61,267 nucleotides of DNA from Rubrivivax sp. (GCA_022842595.1 JALHPF010000034.1:1-61267), one strand, 5' to 3'; positions 9,396 to 19,215 are shown, counted from the stretch's first letter. Notes: generated from the letters alone by a model not told the origin. Made by a program: numbers and translations.

Positions 9396-12300
9396 TTGCA
9401 CAGCGACCCGGGCCTGCAACAGGCCCTGCCCAACCAGCACCTTGGCCAGTCGGTGCCGCGCCATGAAGACACGGCGCTGCTGACCGGGCGCGGCCGATTC
9501 GGCGACGACCTGGGCACCGCGCCCGGCACGCTGCACGCCGCGGTGCTGCGCAGCCCGCATGCCCATGCCCGGCTCTTGGCGGTGGACGCGGCCGCGGCGC
9601 TGGCCCTGCCCGGCGTGCATGCGGTGTTGACGGGGCAGGACGTGCGGCGCTGGCAGCAGCCCTTCGTGGTGGGCGTGAAGGTGCCGATGCAGCATTTCGT
9701 GCTCGCCGTCGACAAGGTGCGCTACGCCGGCGAACCGGTGGCCGTGGTGGTGGCGCAAAGCCGCTACATCGCCGAAGACGCACTCGACCTGCTACGCGCC
9801 GACTACGAGGCCCTGCCGGCGGTGGTGGACATCGAGGCTGCCTGCGAGGCCGGCGCTGCCGTTCTGCACGAAGCCGTGGGCAGCAACGTCGTCAGCGATC
9901 GCAGCTTCTGCTACGGCGAGCCCGAAGCCGCCTTCGCTGCCGCCCAGCGCACGGTCGGCCTGACCGTGCACTACCCGCGCAACAGCTGCACGCCCATCGA
10001 AGGCGGTGTCGTCATCGCCGAGTGTCTGCCCGGCGGCGAAGGCTATGAAGTCACCAGCAACTTCATGGGCCCGTTCAGTCTGCACTCGGTGATGGCCCTG
10101 GCCCTGGGCGTTGCGGCCAACAAGCTGCGCCACAGGCTGCCGCGCGACAGCGGTGGCAGTTTCGGCGTGAAGCAGTCGGTGCTGCCCTACGTCGTGCTGA
10201 TGTGCCTGGCCTCGAAGAAAGCCGGTGGCGCGCCTGTGAAATGGGTGGAAGACCGGCTGGAACACCTGGCCGCCGCCACCTCGGCCACGGCGAGGCTGAC
10301 CCACATCGAAGCCGCGGTGCAGGCCGACGGCCGCATCACGGCGCTGCGCTGGGACCAGCGCGACGATGTCGGCGCCTACCTGCGTGCCCCCGAGCCGGCC
10401 ACGTTCTACCGCATGCACGGCGCGATGAACGGCGCCTATGACATCGCCCACATCGCCGTGCGCAACCGCGTGGTGCTGACGAGCAAGACGCCCACCGGCC
10501 TGGTGCGCGGTTTCGGCGGGCCGCAGGTGTACTACGCGCTGGAACGGCTGATGGACCGCATCGCGGTCGAGCTCGGCATCGACGCCGTCACCCTGCGCCT
10601 GCGCAACTTCGTGCAGGCCGCGCAGTTCCCGTACCAGGCGGCAGCGGGTGCGGTGCTGGACTCGGGCGACTACGCCCGCCTGGTCGAACTGGCGCAGGCC
10701 GCGGCCCTGCGCGAAGGCCTGCAGCAGCGCCAGGCGCAGGCGCGTGCAGCCGGGCGGCTGTACGGCATCGGCGTGGCCGCCATCGTTGAGCCGTCGGTGT
10801 CGAACATGGGCTACATCAGCACCGTGCTGACAGCCGAGCAGCGCGCCAAGGCCGGGCCGAAGAACGGTGCGATTGCCAGCGCCACGGTCGGCATCGACCT
10901 GCTGGGCGGGCTGAACGTCGTCGTCGCCTCTGCGCCGGCCGGACAGGGCCACATGACCGTGTGCGCACAGGTGGTGGCCGATGTCTTCGGCCTGCAGCCG
11001 GCGCAGGTGGTGGTGAACACCGAATTCGACACCGCCAAGGACGCCTGGAGCGTGGCCGCTGGCAACTACAGCAGCCGCTTTGCCGGCGCCGTGGCGGGCA
11101 CCGTGCATCTGGCGGCGATGCGCTTGCGCGACAAGCTCGCGCGCATCGCCGCCGTGCAGTTCGGCTGTGCACCCGAGGCCGTCGCCTTCAAGGGTGGCAA
11201 GGTCTTCGATCGCGCCCAGCCGGCCCATGCCCAGGCCTTCAGCCGCCTGGCCGCCGGCCCCCACTGGGCGCCGGCGCTGCTGCCCGAGGGCATGGAACCC
11301 GGCCTGCGCGAAACCGCCTTCTGGACGCCACCGACGCTGACGGCGCCCGATGCCCAGGACCGTGTCAACACCAGCGCCTGCTACGGCTTCGTCTTCGACA
11401 TCTGCGGCCTGGACGTGGACCCGGCCACCGGCCGCGTCACGGTGGACCGCTACATCACCGGTCACGACGCCGGCCGCATCCTGCACCCGGCCATGGCCGA
11501 CGGACAGATCCGCGGTGCCTTTGCCCAAGGACTGGGTGCGGCGCTGATGGAGGAATTCCGCTACGGCGCCGACGGTGGCTTCCAGAGCGGCACCTTTGCC
11601 GACTACCTGGTGCCCACCGCCTGCGAAGTGCCCGACCCGGTGATCGTGCACCTGCAGACCCCCAGCCCCTTCACGCCGCTGGGTGCCAAGGGCATCGGCG
11701 AAGGCAACAACATGAGCACGCCGGTGTGCGTTGCCAACGCCTTTGCCGATGCCTTGAGGCCGCTGAAGGACGTGGCCGACATCCGCCTGCCGTTGACACC
11801 TTCGCGGGTGCTGGCGCTGATCGGCGCCGACGAACCTGCGCCACCGGCGGCCATGGCGGCCGAGATGGCTGCGGCGCCGGCACAGCCTGTGGCCGGCGGC
11901 CTGGCGCTGCAGGCACGTGGCCATGTCGACATCGCCGCCCCGCCTGAGCGTGTGTTCGCGGTGTTGCTCGACCCGGCAGCGCTGGCGCGCGTGATTCCCG
12001 GCTGCCATGCGCTGGAAAGCACCGGCCCGAACCAGTACCGTGCCGACGTCACCGTGGGTGTCGGCCTGGTGAAGGCGCGTTATGCCGCGCGCATCGCGCT
12101 CAGCGAAATCGACGCGCCGCGTACGCTGCGGCTGTCCGGCGACGGCCAGTCGACCCTGGGCACGGGTTCCGGCAGCGGTGTCGTGCGGCTCGAAGCTACG
12201 GCCAGCGGCACGCGGCTGCACTACGACTATGCCGCCCAGGTGGGCGGCAAGGTCGCAGCGGTGGGCAGTCGCATGCTCGAAGGCGCAGCGCGCATCGTGC

Positions 12301-12413
12301 TGGCACAGCTGTTCGAATCGCTGGGTCGGCAGGCGCTGGGCGAGGACGTCGCGAAGCCGCTGGCACGCACGCTCTGGCAACGCTTGCTGCGCTGGCTGGG
12401 GGTGGCGAAGTGA
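9396..12413 (+). CDS. hmfA: 2-furoyl-CoA dehydrogenase-type large subunit with fused CoxG domain
   Basis: This is the molybdopterin-binding catalytic subunit of a xanthine dehydrogenase/CO dehydrogenase-family hydroxylase (1005 aa). Visible motifs include GLVRGFGGPQ in the cofactor region and GAKGIGEGN near residue 768, whose glutamate corresponds to the conserved catalytic base. A second domain at about residues 842-985 (VDIAAPPERVFAVLLDP onward) is an SRPBCC fold of the CoxG type, usually a separate gene. The start is a TTG at 9396 with GGAG eight bases upstream; the nearby ATG at 9338 is out of frame. Gene order downstream (FAD subunit, 2Fe-2S subunit, acyl-CoA ligase, crotonase-fold protein) equals hmfABCDE of furoate degraders, so the proposed reaction is C5 hydroxylation of 2-furoyl-CoA. 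Family is certain; substrate is inferred from context. Confidence 0.78.
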   Translation: MHSDPGLQQALPNQHLGQSVPRHEDTALLTGRGRFGDDLGTAPGTLHAAVLRSPHAHARLLAVDAAAALALPGVHAVLTGQDVRRWQQPFVVGVKVPMQHFVLAVDKVRYAGEPVAVVVAQSRYIAEDALDLLRADYEALPAVVDIEAACEAGAAVLHEAVGSNVVSDRSFCYGEPEAAFAAAQRTVGLTVHYPRNSCTPIEGGVVIAECLPGGEGYEVTSNFMGPFSLHSVMALALGVAANKLRHRLPRDSGGSFGVKQSVLPYVVLMCLASKKAGGAPVKWVEDRLEHLAAATSATARLTHIEAAVQADGRITALRWDQRDDVGAYLRAPEPATFYRMHGAMNGAYDIAHIAVRNRVVLTSKTPTGLVRGFGGPQVYYALERLMDRIAVELGIDAVTLRLRNFVQAAQFPYQAAAGAVLDSGDYARLVELAQAAALREGLQQRQAQARAAGRLYGIGVAAIVEPSVSNMGYISTVLTAEQRAKAGPKNGAIASATVGIDLLGGLNVVVASAPAGQGHMTVCAQVVADVFGLQPAQVVVNTEFDTAKDAWSVAAGNYSSRFAGAVAGTVHLAAMRLRDKLARIAAVQFGCAPEAVAFKGGKVFDRAQPAHAQAFSRLAAGPHWAPALLPEGMEPGLRETAFWTPPTLTAPDAQDRVNTSACYGFVFDICGLDVDPATGRVTVDRYITGHDAGRILHPAMADGQIRGAFAQGLGAALMEEFRYGADGGFQSGTFADYLVPTACEVPDPVIVHLQTPSPFTPLGAKGIGEGNNMSTPVCVANAFADALRPLKDVADIRLPLTPSRVLALIGADEPAPPAAMAAEMAAAPAQPVAGGLALQARGHVDIAAPPERVFAVLLDPAALARVIPGCHALESTGPNQYRADVTVGVGLVKARYAARIALSEIDAPRTLRLSGDGQSTLGTGSGSGVVRLEATASGTRLHYDYAAQVGGKVAAVGSRMLEGAARIVLAQLFESLGRQALGEDVAKPLARTLWQRLLRWLGVAK

Positions 12414-13273
12414 AGCCGGCCGCTTTCGACTACCAGCGCATCGACAGCGCCGACGAAGCCTGCGCCGTGCTCGCCCAGATGGGCGAAGACGCACGCATCC
12501 TGGCCGGCGGGCAAAGCCTGATGGCGGTGCTGAACATGCGGCTGGCGCAGCCGCAGCGGCTGCTGGACATCTCGCGCTGCAAGCCACTGCAGCAGCTGCG
12601 TGTTGACGCGGCCACTTTGGTGGTGGGCGCCTCGGTCACCCAGGCCACGCTGGAGTGGCGGGCGGGGCTGGCGCACGAGCTGCCGCTGCTGCATCGGGCC
12701 TTCCCGCACATCTCGCATTTCCAGGTGCGCAACCGCGGCACGGTGGCCGGCAGCATCGCCCATGCCGATCCGTCGGCCGAACTGCCGCTGTGCCTGCTGG
12801 CCCTGCAGGGCGACGTGCTGCTGAAAAGCGCCCGCGCCAGCCGCCGCGTGCCGGCCGAGGACTTCTTTACCGGCATGCTGCAGACCGCCCGCCGCGCCGA
12901 CGAGCTGGTCGAGGCCGTGTGCTTCCCGCTGGCGCGGCCAGGGCAGGGTTTCGGCTTCGAGGAATTCTCGGTGCGCCATGGCGATTTCGCCGTCTGCGCC
13001 GTGGCCGCGGTCGCCGACGGCCAGCGCCTGCGCATCGCCGTCGGCGGCGTCGCCGACCGGCCCGTGGCGCGCGACTTCCCGCTGCTGCAGGGCGACGCGC
13101 TGGCCGCTGCTCTGAACGACTTCGCCTGGCAGCTGCAAGCCCGCGACGAACCCCAGGCCAGCGCCGCGCTGCGCCGTCAACTGGTTCGCCAGCTGGGCCG
13201 GCGTGTGGCCGAGCAGGCCCTGGCCGACCGCGGCCGCCGCGCCATTTCCACCCCTGCAGGAACCCCGGCATGA
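12410..13273 (+). CDS. hmfB: FAD-binding subunit of furoyl-CoA dehydrogenase-type hydroxylase
   Basis: A CoxM-like FAD subunit of 287 aa passes electrons from the iron-sulfur subunit to the acceptor. The flavin-binding signature LAGGQSLMAVLNMRLAQP is near residue 30, and the second motif (NRGTVAGSIAHADPSAELP) is around residue 105. The GTG start overlaps the previous stop as GTGA, and the gene itself ends in an ATGA overlap with the next, so the three subunits are translationally coupled. The length is normal for the family. The specific furoyl-CoA role rests on the five-gene order. Confidence 0.78.
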   Translation: MKPAAFDYQRIDSADEACAVLAQMGEDARILAGGQSLMAVLNMRLAQPQRLLDISRCKPLQQLRVDAATLVVGASVTQATLEWRAGLAHELPLLHRAFPHISHFQVRNRGTVAGSIAHADPSAELPLCLLALQGDVLLKSARASRRVPAEDFFTGMLQTARRADELVEAVCFPLARPGQGFGFEEFSVRHGDFAVCAVAAVADGQRLRIAVGGVADRPVARDFPLLQGDALAAALNDFAWQLQARDEPQASAALRRQLVRQLGRRVAEQALADRGRRAISTPAGTPA

Positions 13274-13812
13274 ACGAGCTCACCCGCGACCGCGCGCACC
13301 CCGTGCAGCTGCTGCTGAACGGCCAGCCGCGCCGCGCCACCACCGAACCGCGCCAGCTGCTCAGCGACTTCCTGCGCCATGAACTCGGCCAGACCGGCAC
13401 CCATGTGGGCTGCGAACACGGTGTCTGCGGGGCCTGCACGGTGCGTGTCGACGGCGTCGCCCAGCGCGCCTGCCTGATGCTGGCGGTGCAGGTCGACGGC
13501 TGCGCGGTGCAGACCATCGAAGGCCTGGCCGCGGAAACCGGTGGCGACAGCGACACGCTGGGCGACCTGCAGGCCGCGTTCAAGCGCCACCACGCGCTGC
13601 AATGCGGCTTCTGCAGCGCCGGCATCCTGATGAGCGCGGCCGACTGGCTGCAGCGCGTGCCGCAGCCCAGCGAAGCGCAGGTGCGCGAGATGTTGTCCGG
13701 CCACCTGTGCCGCTGCACCGGCTACACGCCCATCGTCGCGGCCATCCTCGATGTCGCCCAGGCCCGCGCCACGGCGCAGGCCGCGAAAGCCGAGAACACA
13801 ACGCATGTTTGA
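13270..13812 (+). CDS. hmfC: 2Fe-2S subunit of furoyl-CoA dehydrogenase-type hydroxylase
   Basis: A 180-aa CoxS-like subunit carries two [2Fe-2S] clusters. The plant-ferredoxin-type site uses C48, C53, C56 and C68 (GCEHGVCGACTV). The helical-domain site uses C112, C115, C147 and C149 (QCGFCSAG and CRCTGY). All eight ligands are present, so the protein should be functional. It overlaps hmfB by four bases and the following ligase gene by eight. Together with the large and FAD subunits it completes a heterotrimeric molybdenum hydroxylase. Confidence 0.82.
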   Translation: MNELTRDRAHPVQLLLNGQPRRATTEPRQLLSDFLRHELGQTGTHVGCEHGVCGACTVRVDGVAQRACLMLAVQVDGCAVQTIEGLAAETGGDSDTLGDLQAAFKRHHALQCGFCSAGILMSAADWLQRVPQPSEAQVREMLSGHLCRCTGYTPIVAAILDVAQARATAQAAKAENTTHV

Positions 13813-15349
13813 CCTGGGCCGCACCCTGCTGCAAAGCGTCGAACGTTCGCCAGGCCGCACGGCCATCGTCGATGGTGAACGGCGCTTCAGCTATGCCTTG
13901 TGGGCGCGCACCGTCGGCGCCGTGCAGGGCGGACTGGCCGCCGCCGGCCTGCGCCCGGGCGACCACCTGCTGGTAGTGCTGCAGAACCGCTGGGAGATGG
14001 CCGCCCTCCACTGGGCCTGCCAGTTCGCCGGCATCGTCGTGACGCCGCTGAACTGGCGCGCCAAGGGCGACGAGATCGACTACTGCCTGGCCGACAGCGG
14101 CGCCCGCGCCATCGTCTGGGAAGCCGTGGTCGATGCCGCCGTGGCCCAGAGCCAGCACGCGCGCAGCCTGCTGCGCATCGGCGTCGGCGCGGTCGATGGC
14201 GCCCACCTGCAGTTCGAGGACTGGCTGGCCACGCCCGCCGACCCCACGCCCGTGGCCAGCGCCGAAGACCTGTCGCTGATGCTCTACACCAGCGGCACGA
14301 CGGGCAAGCCCAAGGGCGTGCCACGCCGCCACCGCGTCGAGCGCGCCGCGGCCCTGGCACATGTCGCGCAGAACCGTTATGGCGACGCCGAATGCACCCT
14401 GGGCGTGATGCCGCTGTATCACACCATGGGCGTGCGCAGCCTGCTGGCGCTGGCCCTGGTCGACGGCCGGCTCATTTGCATGCCGCGTTTCGATGCGAGC
14501 CAGGCGCTGGCCGCGATCGAAGCCGAACGGGTGTCCCACCTCTATCTGGTGCCGACGCTGTACCACGACCTGCTGGCCCACCCGCAGTTCGCGGCCACCG
14601 ACATCTCCAGCGTGCGCAAGCTGGGCTTTGCCGGTGCGCCGATGCACGACGCGCTGCTGCAGCGCCTGGACCAGGCCTTCCGCCCCGGACTCTTCGTCAA
14701 CCACTACGGCAGCAGCGAGGTCTACACCTTCAGCATCAACCAGCGCGCTGTGGCCAAGCCCGGCAGCGCCGGCCGTGCCGGCCTGAACACCCGGCTGCGC
14801 GTGGTGATGCTGGACAGCACCGACCCCAGCCACCTGGCCGCACCCGGTGAAGAAGGCCAGATCGCGGCCGACCTGGCCGGCGACGAGGCCTTCGAGGGCT
14901 ACCACGGCCGCCCCGACGCGAATGCCAAGAGCCTGCACGGCGGCTGGTACTTCACCGGCGACATGGGCTACTTCGACGCCGACGGCGACCTGTATGTCAC
15001 CGGCCGCGTCGACGACATGATCATCAGCGGCGGCGAGAACATCTCGCCGGTCGACATCGAGTCGGTGCTGTCGCTGCACCCGGCCGTCGACGACGTCGCG
15101 GTGGCCGGCCTGCCCGACCCGCGCTGGGGCCAGAAGGTGGTGGCCTTCGTGAAGCTGCACGCGAACTCGGATGCCGACGCCGCCACGCTGGACGCGCATT
15201 GCCGCAGCAGCGATCTCGTCAACTTCAAGCGCCCGCGCGACTACGTCTTCGTGCGCGAGATCCCCAAGAGCCCCGTCGGCAAGGTGCTGCGGCGAAAGCT
15301 GCAGGCCGGCGAGTACGACACCGCGTCCCCCTGCCAAGGAAACCCATGA
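13805..15349 (+). CDS. hmfD: Acyl-CoA synthetase, probable 2-furoyl-CoA synthetase
   Basis: An AMP-forming acyl-CoA ligase of 514 aa belongs to the ANL superfamily. The phosphate-binding loop LYTSGTTGKPKG is near residue 160, the adenylate motif appears as NHYGSSEVYTF, the hinge region as GDMGYFDADGDLYVTGRVDD, and the C-terminal catalytic lysine lies in the SPVGKVLRRKL segment. Its place between a molybdenum hydroxylase and a crotonase-fold gene matches HmfD, which activates 2-furoate. Benzoate or another small aromatic acid is an alternative substrate. The start at 13805 overlaps hmfC. Confidence 0.75.
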   Translation: MFDLGRTLLQSVERSPGRTAIVDGERRFSYALWARTVGAVQGGLAAAGLRPGDHLLVVLQNRWEMAALHWACQFAGIVVTPLNWRAKGDEIDYCLADSGARAIVWEAVVDAAVAQSQHARSLLRIGVGAVDGAHLQFEDWLATPADPTPVASAEDLSLMLYTSGTTGKPKGVPRRHRVERAAALAHVAQNRYGDAECTLGVMPLYHTMGVRSLLALALVDGRLICMPRFDASQALAAIEAERVSHLYLVPTLYHDLLAHPQFAATDISSVRKLGFAGAPMHDALLQRLDQAFRPGLFVNHYGSSEVYTFSINQRAVAKPGSAGRAGLNTRLRVVMLDSTDPSHLAAPGEEGQIAADLAGDEAFEGYHGRPDANAKSLHGGWYFTGDMGYFDADGDLYVTGRVDDMIISGGENISPVDIESVLSLHPAVDDVAVAGLPDPRWGQKVVAFVKLHANSDADAATLDAHCRSSDLVNFKRPRDYVFVREIPKSPVGKVLRRKLQAGEYDTASPCQGNP

Positions 15350-16158
15350 ACCTGCCCGAACTGAAGCACCCCGCGCACACGCTGCCCGCAGCACCCGATG
15401 GCTTCCGCGTCGAGATCGACGCCGCGCGCGAACGTGCCGACATCGTGCTCGACCGCCCGCCCTTCAACGTCGTCAGCATGCTGGCGCGCGAACAGCTGCG
15501 CATCGCCTTCGAGGCGCTGGACGCCGACGAACGGGTGCGTGTCATCGTGGTGCGCGGCCAGGGTGAACACTTCAGCAGCGGCGGCGACATCAAGGGCTTC
15601 CTCGCCGCCACGCCCGAGAAGGTGAGCCAGCTGGCCTGGAACATCGCCGCGCCGGCACGCTGCAGCAAGCCGGTGATCGCGGCCGGCCGCGGCTATTGCT
15701 TCGGCGTCGGCTTCGAGCTCAGCCTGGCCTGCGACTTCCGCCTCGTCACCGAGACCACGCTCTATGCCCTGCCCGAGCAGAAGCTGGGCCAGATCCCGGG
15801 CAGCGGCGGCAGTGCGCGGCTGCAGAAGATGGTGGGCATCACGCGCACCAAGGACATCGTGATGCGCAGCCGCCGCATCCCCGGCCGCCAGGCCTTCGAC
15901 TGGGGCGTCGCCACCGACTGCGTGCCCGATGCCGAACTCGAACAGGCCACCGACGCGCTGGTCGACGAGCTGCGCAGCTTCAGCCCGCTGGCCCAGCGCA
16001 CGGCGAAGAAGCTGCTCAACGACACCGAGGACTCGCCGCTGTCGATCGCCATCGAACTCGAAGGCCACTGCTATTCGCGCCTGCGCAGCAGCGAGGACTT
16101 CCGCGAAGGCGTCGAGGCCTTCCACAGCAAGCGCAAGCCGAATTTCATCGGCCACTGA
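15346..16158 (+). CDS. hmfE: Crotonase-fold hydrolase, probable 2-oxoglutaroyl-CoA hydrolase
   Basis: A 270-aa enoyl-CoA hydratase/isomerase-family protein has the oxyanion-hole segment FSSGGDIKGF and the second glycine loop in GRGYCFGVGFELSLACDF. In the furoate pathway HmfE removes CoA from the ring-opened product to give 2-oxoglutarate. The assignment here rests on gene order. Crotonase folds catalyse many reactions, so simple hydratase activity cannot be ruled out. AAGGA precedes the ATG, which overlaps the ligase stop. The transporter genes follow after 46 nt. Confidence 0.72.
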   Translation: MNLPELKHPAHTLPAAPDGFRVEIDAARERADIVLDRPPFNVVSMLAREQLRIAFEALDADERVRVIVVRGQGEHFSSGGDIKGFLAATPEKVSQLAWNIAAPARCSKPVIAAGRGYCFGVGFELSLACDFRLVTETTLYALPEQKLGQIPGSGGSARLQKMVGITRTKDIVMRSRRIPGRQAFDWGVATDCVPDAELEQATDALVDELRSFSPLAQRTAKKLLNDTEDSPLSIAIELEGHCYSRLRSSEDFREGVEAFHSKRKPNFIGH

Positions 16159-16204
16159 CCGCACGTCGTTCCCACCCGCCCGTTCCACATTCCTGGAGAC
16201 AAAC

Positions 16205-17371
16205 ATGAAGAAGACCCTCGTTGCCACCACGCTCGCCCTGGCCGCCGCCGCCGCTTTCGCCCAGGCCGGCGCACCGATCAAGGTCGGTGTCGTCACACCC
16301 TTGTCGGGAACCTATGCCGGCATCGGCCAGCAGGTGAAGTGGGGTCTGGACCTGGCTGCGGCGCAGATCAATGCCGGCGGCGGCGTGATGGGCCGCAAGC
16401 TGGAACTGATCTACGAAGACGAGGAAGCCAACCCGGCCGTGGCCACGCAGAAGGCTGAAAAGCTGTTCCAGGTGAACAAGGTCGATTTCCTGACCGGCAC
16501 CGTCAACAGCGGCAGCACGCTGGCGGTGGGCCAGGTGGCCGAACGCAACAGCCGTCTGATGGCCACCACGGTGTCCTTTGCCGACAGCATCACCGCCGAC
16601 AAGTGCAGCCCGAACGTCTTCCGCGTCAACGCCCGTGCCGGCATGCAGAGCGCGGCCCTGGCCGACTGGATGGCGACGACGCAGAAGGACGCCAGCGTCT
16701 TCTACCTGGGGCCGGACTACGAGATGGGCCGCAGCACCGTGGCTGCGTTCAAGAGCGCCGCCGAAGGCAAGGGCGCGAAGACCGCCGGCGAAGTGTTCGC
16801 GCCGCTCGACAACAAGGACTACTCGCCCTACTTTGGGCAGATCCGCAGCGCCAAGCCGACGGTGATCTACACCTCGGTGGCCGGCAACGACACGGTGCGC
16901 CTGTTCACGCAGATGGCCGAATTCGGCGTGAATCGCAACATCCAGGTGGTGGGGGCCTCGGGCACTGTCACCGGCCAGAACCTGGCGGCCATCGGCAAGG
17001 CGGCCGACGGCTTCGTCACCGGCGTCGGCTATTCCACCAGCATTCCCTCGGCCGAGAACCAGAAGTTCGTCGCCGAGTTCACGGCCGCGAACAAGTCCGC
17101 GCCCGACCTGTACGGCGCCGACAGCTATGGCGTGCTCTTCGCCTACAAGGCCGCCGTCGAAAAAGCCAAGAGCACCGAGACCGACGCCGTGCGCACGGCC
17201 CTGCGCGGCTTGCAATGGGCCACGCCCCAGGGCATGAAGACGCTGCGCGCCGGCGACCACCAGGCGATGCAGGACATGTATGCGGTGAGGGTCAACGGCG
17301 GCAAGTTCGAGATCGTCGGCAAGGTCGCGGCAGCCGCTGCCATTGGCGCCGACACCTGCAGCAAGTTCTGA
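16205..17371 (+). CDS. Branched-chain-type ABC transporter substrate-binding protein
   Basis: A periplasmic LivK-family receptor of 388 aa. A clear Sec signal peptide (MKKTLVATTLALAAAAAFAQA) precedes the mature start near APIKVGVVTPLSG. It is the binding component for the importer encoded by the next four genes. Many LivK homologues in betaproteobacteria bind aromatic or heterocyclic acids rather than amino acids, and the position after an acid-catabolism operon suggests that here. GGAG lies eight bases before the ATG. Confidence 0.88.
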   Translation: MKKTLVATTLALAAAAAFAQAGAPIKVGVVTPLSGTYAGIGQQVKWGLDLAAAQINAGGGVMGRKLELIYEDEEANPAVATQKAEKLFQVNKVDFLTGTVNSGSTLAVGQVAERNSRLMATTVSFADSITADKCSPNVFRVNARAGMQSAALADWMATTQKDASVFYLGPDYEMGRSTVAAFKSAAEGKGAKTAGEVFAPLDNKDYSPYFGQIRSAKPTVIYTSVAGNDTVRLFTQMAEFGVNRNIQVVGASGTVTGQNLAAIGKAADGFVTGVGYSTSIPSAENQKFVAEFTAANKSAPDLYGADSYGVLFAYKAAVEKAKSTETDAVRTALRGLQWATPQGMKTLRAGDHQAMQDMYAVRVNGGKFEIVGKVAAAAAIGADTCSKF

Positions 17372-17381
17372 GGCGGCGGCG

Positions 17382-18266
17382 ATGCTGGAATGGCTGCAGT
17401 TCGTGCTGGCGCCGCAGGTCATCAACGGCCTGTCGATCGGCGTGGCCGTGGTACTGATGGCGCTGGGGCTGACGATCATCTTCGGTCTGCTCGACGTCAT
17501 CAACATGGCCCACGGCGAGTTCTACGCCATCGGTGCCTACGCGGCGCTGGTGCTCATCGGCATGGGGCTGCCGTTCTGGTGGGCGCTGCTGCTGACGCCG
17601 CTGCTGATGGCGGTGCTGGGCTATGCCACCGAACGCGCGCTGATCCAGCGTGTCTTCCACAGCAAGGACCGCCACACACTGACCCTGCTGCTGACCTTCG
17701 GCATCGCCATCATCCTGGAAGACCTGCTGAAGATCGTGTTCGGCGCCAATCCCTTGCGCATCGAACAGCCCATCACCGGGGCCACCGAGATGTTCGGCCT
17801 GTTCTTCCCGAACTACCGGCTGTTCCTGATGGCGGTGGGGGCGCTGGTCATCGGCGCGGTGTGGATCGTCGTCTTCCGCACGCGGCTGGGGGCGATGGTG
17901 CGCGCCGCCGCTTTCGACCGCCACATGGCGGCGTCGCTGGGCGTGCCGGTGGGCGTGGTCTATGCCGGCACCTTCGCCTTCGGCGTGGCGCTGGCGGGGC
18001 TGTCGGGGGTGCTGCTGGCGCCGATCTACTCGGTCTTCCCGACGATGGGGCGCGACTTCGTGTTGATCGCCTTCAGCGTCGTCATCATCGGCGGCATGGG
18101 CTCGATCAAGGGCGCCGTCATCGCCGGCCTGCTGCTGACGCAGGTGCAGTCGATCAGCAGCCTGTTCATCTCGCCGGTGTGGAGCGATCCGCTGCTGTTC
18201 TCGATCATGGTGGGCGTGCTGATGTGGCGCCCGCACGGTCTGTTCGGGAGGCTCGGCCATGGCTGA
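17382..18266 (+). CDS. livH: LivH-family ABC permease
   Basis: A 294-aa inner-membrane permease of the branched-chain amino acid/urea type, with about eight hydrophobic segments. The conserved block TIIFGLLDVINMAHGEFYAIGAY is near the N-terminus and the transmission loop GSIKGAVIAG is near the C-terminus. The ATG at 17382 follows GGCGGCGG and leaves 10 nt after the binding-protein stop. The 3' end overlaps the next permease gene by eight bases, as expected in an operon. Confidence 0.9.
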   Translation: MLEWLQFVLAPQVINGLSIGVAVVLMALGLTIIFGLLDVINMAHGEFYAIGAYAALVLIGMGLPFWWALLLTPLLMAVLGYATERALIQRVFHSKDRHTLTLLLTFGIAIILEDLLKIVFGANPLRIEQPITGATEMFGLFFPNYRLFLMAVGALVIGAVWIVVFRTRLGAMVRAAAFDRHMAASLGVPVGVVYAGTFAFGVALAGLSGVLLAPIYSVFPTMGRDFVLIAFSVVIIGGMGSIKGAVIAGLLLTQVQSISSLFISPVWSDPLLFSIMVGVLMWRPHGLFGRLGHG

Positions 18267-19215
18267 CTCAGCGGTGCGTCTTCTGTCCTACGCCTTCTTC
18301 GCCATCGCGCTGGTGTTCGCGGCGGTGGCCTGGGTGCTCGACGACGTGTTCTTCTTCCGCCTGGCCACCGAGGCGCTGATCTTTGGCGGCCTGGCCCTCA
18401 GCGTCGACCTGCTGCTCGGCCGCACCGGCCTGCTGCCGCTGGGGCAGGCGCTGTTCTTCGGCTTCGGGGCCTATGTCTCGGCCCTGGTGCTCAAGCACAT
18501 GGCGCCTTCGCTGCCGCTGGCGCTGGCCATCGTTTTGCTGAGCAGCACGGTGGTTGGTTTGCTGGGGGGCGTGATTGCCATCCGCGCCAAGGGCGTGTAT
18601 TTCGCGCTCATCAGCTTTGGCCTGGCCCAGGTGGTCAGCAAGGTGGTGTTCAACACCCGTGAGCTGGGCGCGTCAGACGGCCTCATCGGCGTGCCGGCGC
18701 CGGTCTGGCTGGGGCTGAACACGGCCCACGCGCCCAGCTTCTTCCTGCTGGTGCTGCTGGGCATGGCGGCGCTGCTCGCCTTCCTGCTGTGGTTGATGAA
18801 CACACCCTTCGGCCGCCAGCTCGACGCCATCCGCACCAACGAACACCGGCTGCCCTTCCTGGGTTTCGACCCCTGGCGCTACAAGCTCGCGGTGTTCGTG
18901 CTGGCGGCGCAGGTGGCAGCGCTCAGCGGTGCGCTGTACCCGATGCTGCGCGGCTTCGTCAGCCCCGAGCTGATGTTCTTCCAGGTGTCGGGCAATGCCG
19001 TCATCAACGTCATCGTCGGCGGCACCGGCACGCTGGTGGGCGCGCTCTACGGCAGTGCGCTGCTGACGGTGCTGAAGTCGGTGGTGGGCAGCTTCACTGC
19101 GCACCATGCCATCGTCATCGGTGCGCTCTTCGTCGTGTCTGTGATCTTCTTTCCCAAGGGGCTGGTGGGCTATCTGGCGCCGGCGCTGCAACGCTGGCGG
19201 AGCAAGCGCGCATGA
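18259..19215 (+). CDS. livM: LivM-family ABC permease
   Basis: A 318-aa partner permease forms the transmembrane channel together with the LivH protein. The family pattern is visible in LLLGRTGLLPLGQALFFG near residue 50 and in VIVGGTGTLVGALYG near residue 250. Multiple membrane spans run throughout. It overlaps the preceding and following genes by a few bases. Confidence 0.9.
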   Translation: MADSAVRLLSYAFFAIALVFAAVAWVLDDVFFFRLATEALIFGGLALSVDLLLGRTGLLPLGQALFFGFGAYVSALVLKHMAPSLPLALAIVLLSSTVVGLLGGVIAIRAKGVYFALISFGLAQVVSKVVFNTRELGASDGLIGVPAPVWLGLNTAHAPSFFLLVLLGMAALLAFLLWLMNTPFGRQLDAIRTNEHRLPFLGFDPWRYKLAVFVLAAQVAALSGALYPMLRGFVSPELMFFQVSGNAVINVIVGGTGTLVGALYGSALLTVLKSVVGSFTAHHAIVIGALFVVSVIFFPKGLVGYLAPALQRWRSKRA

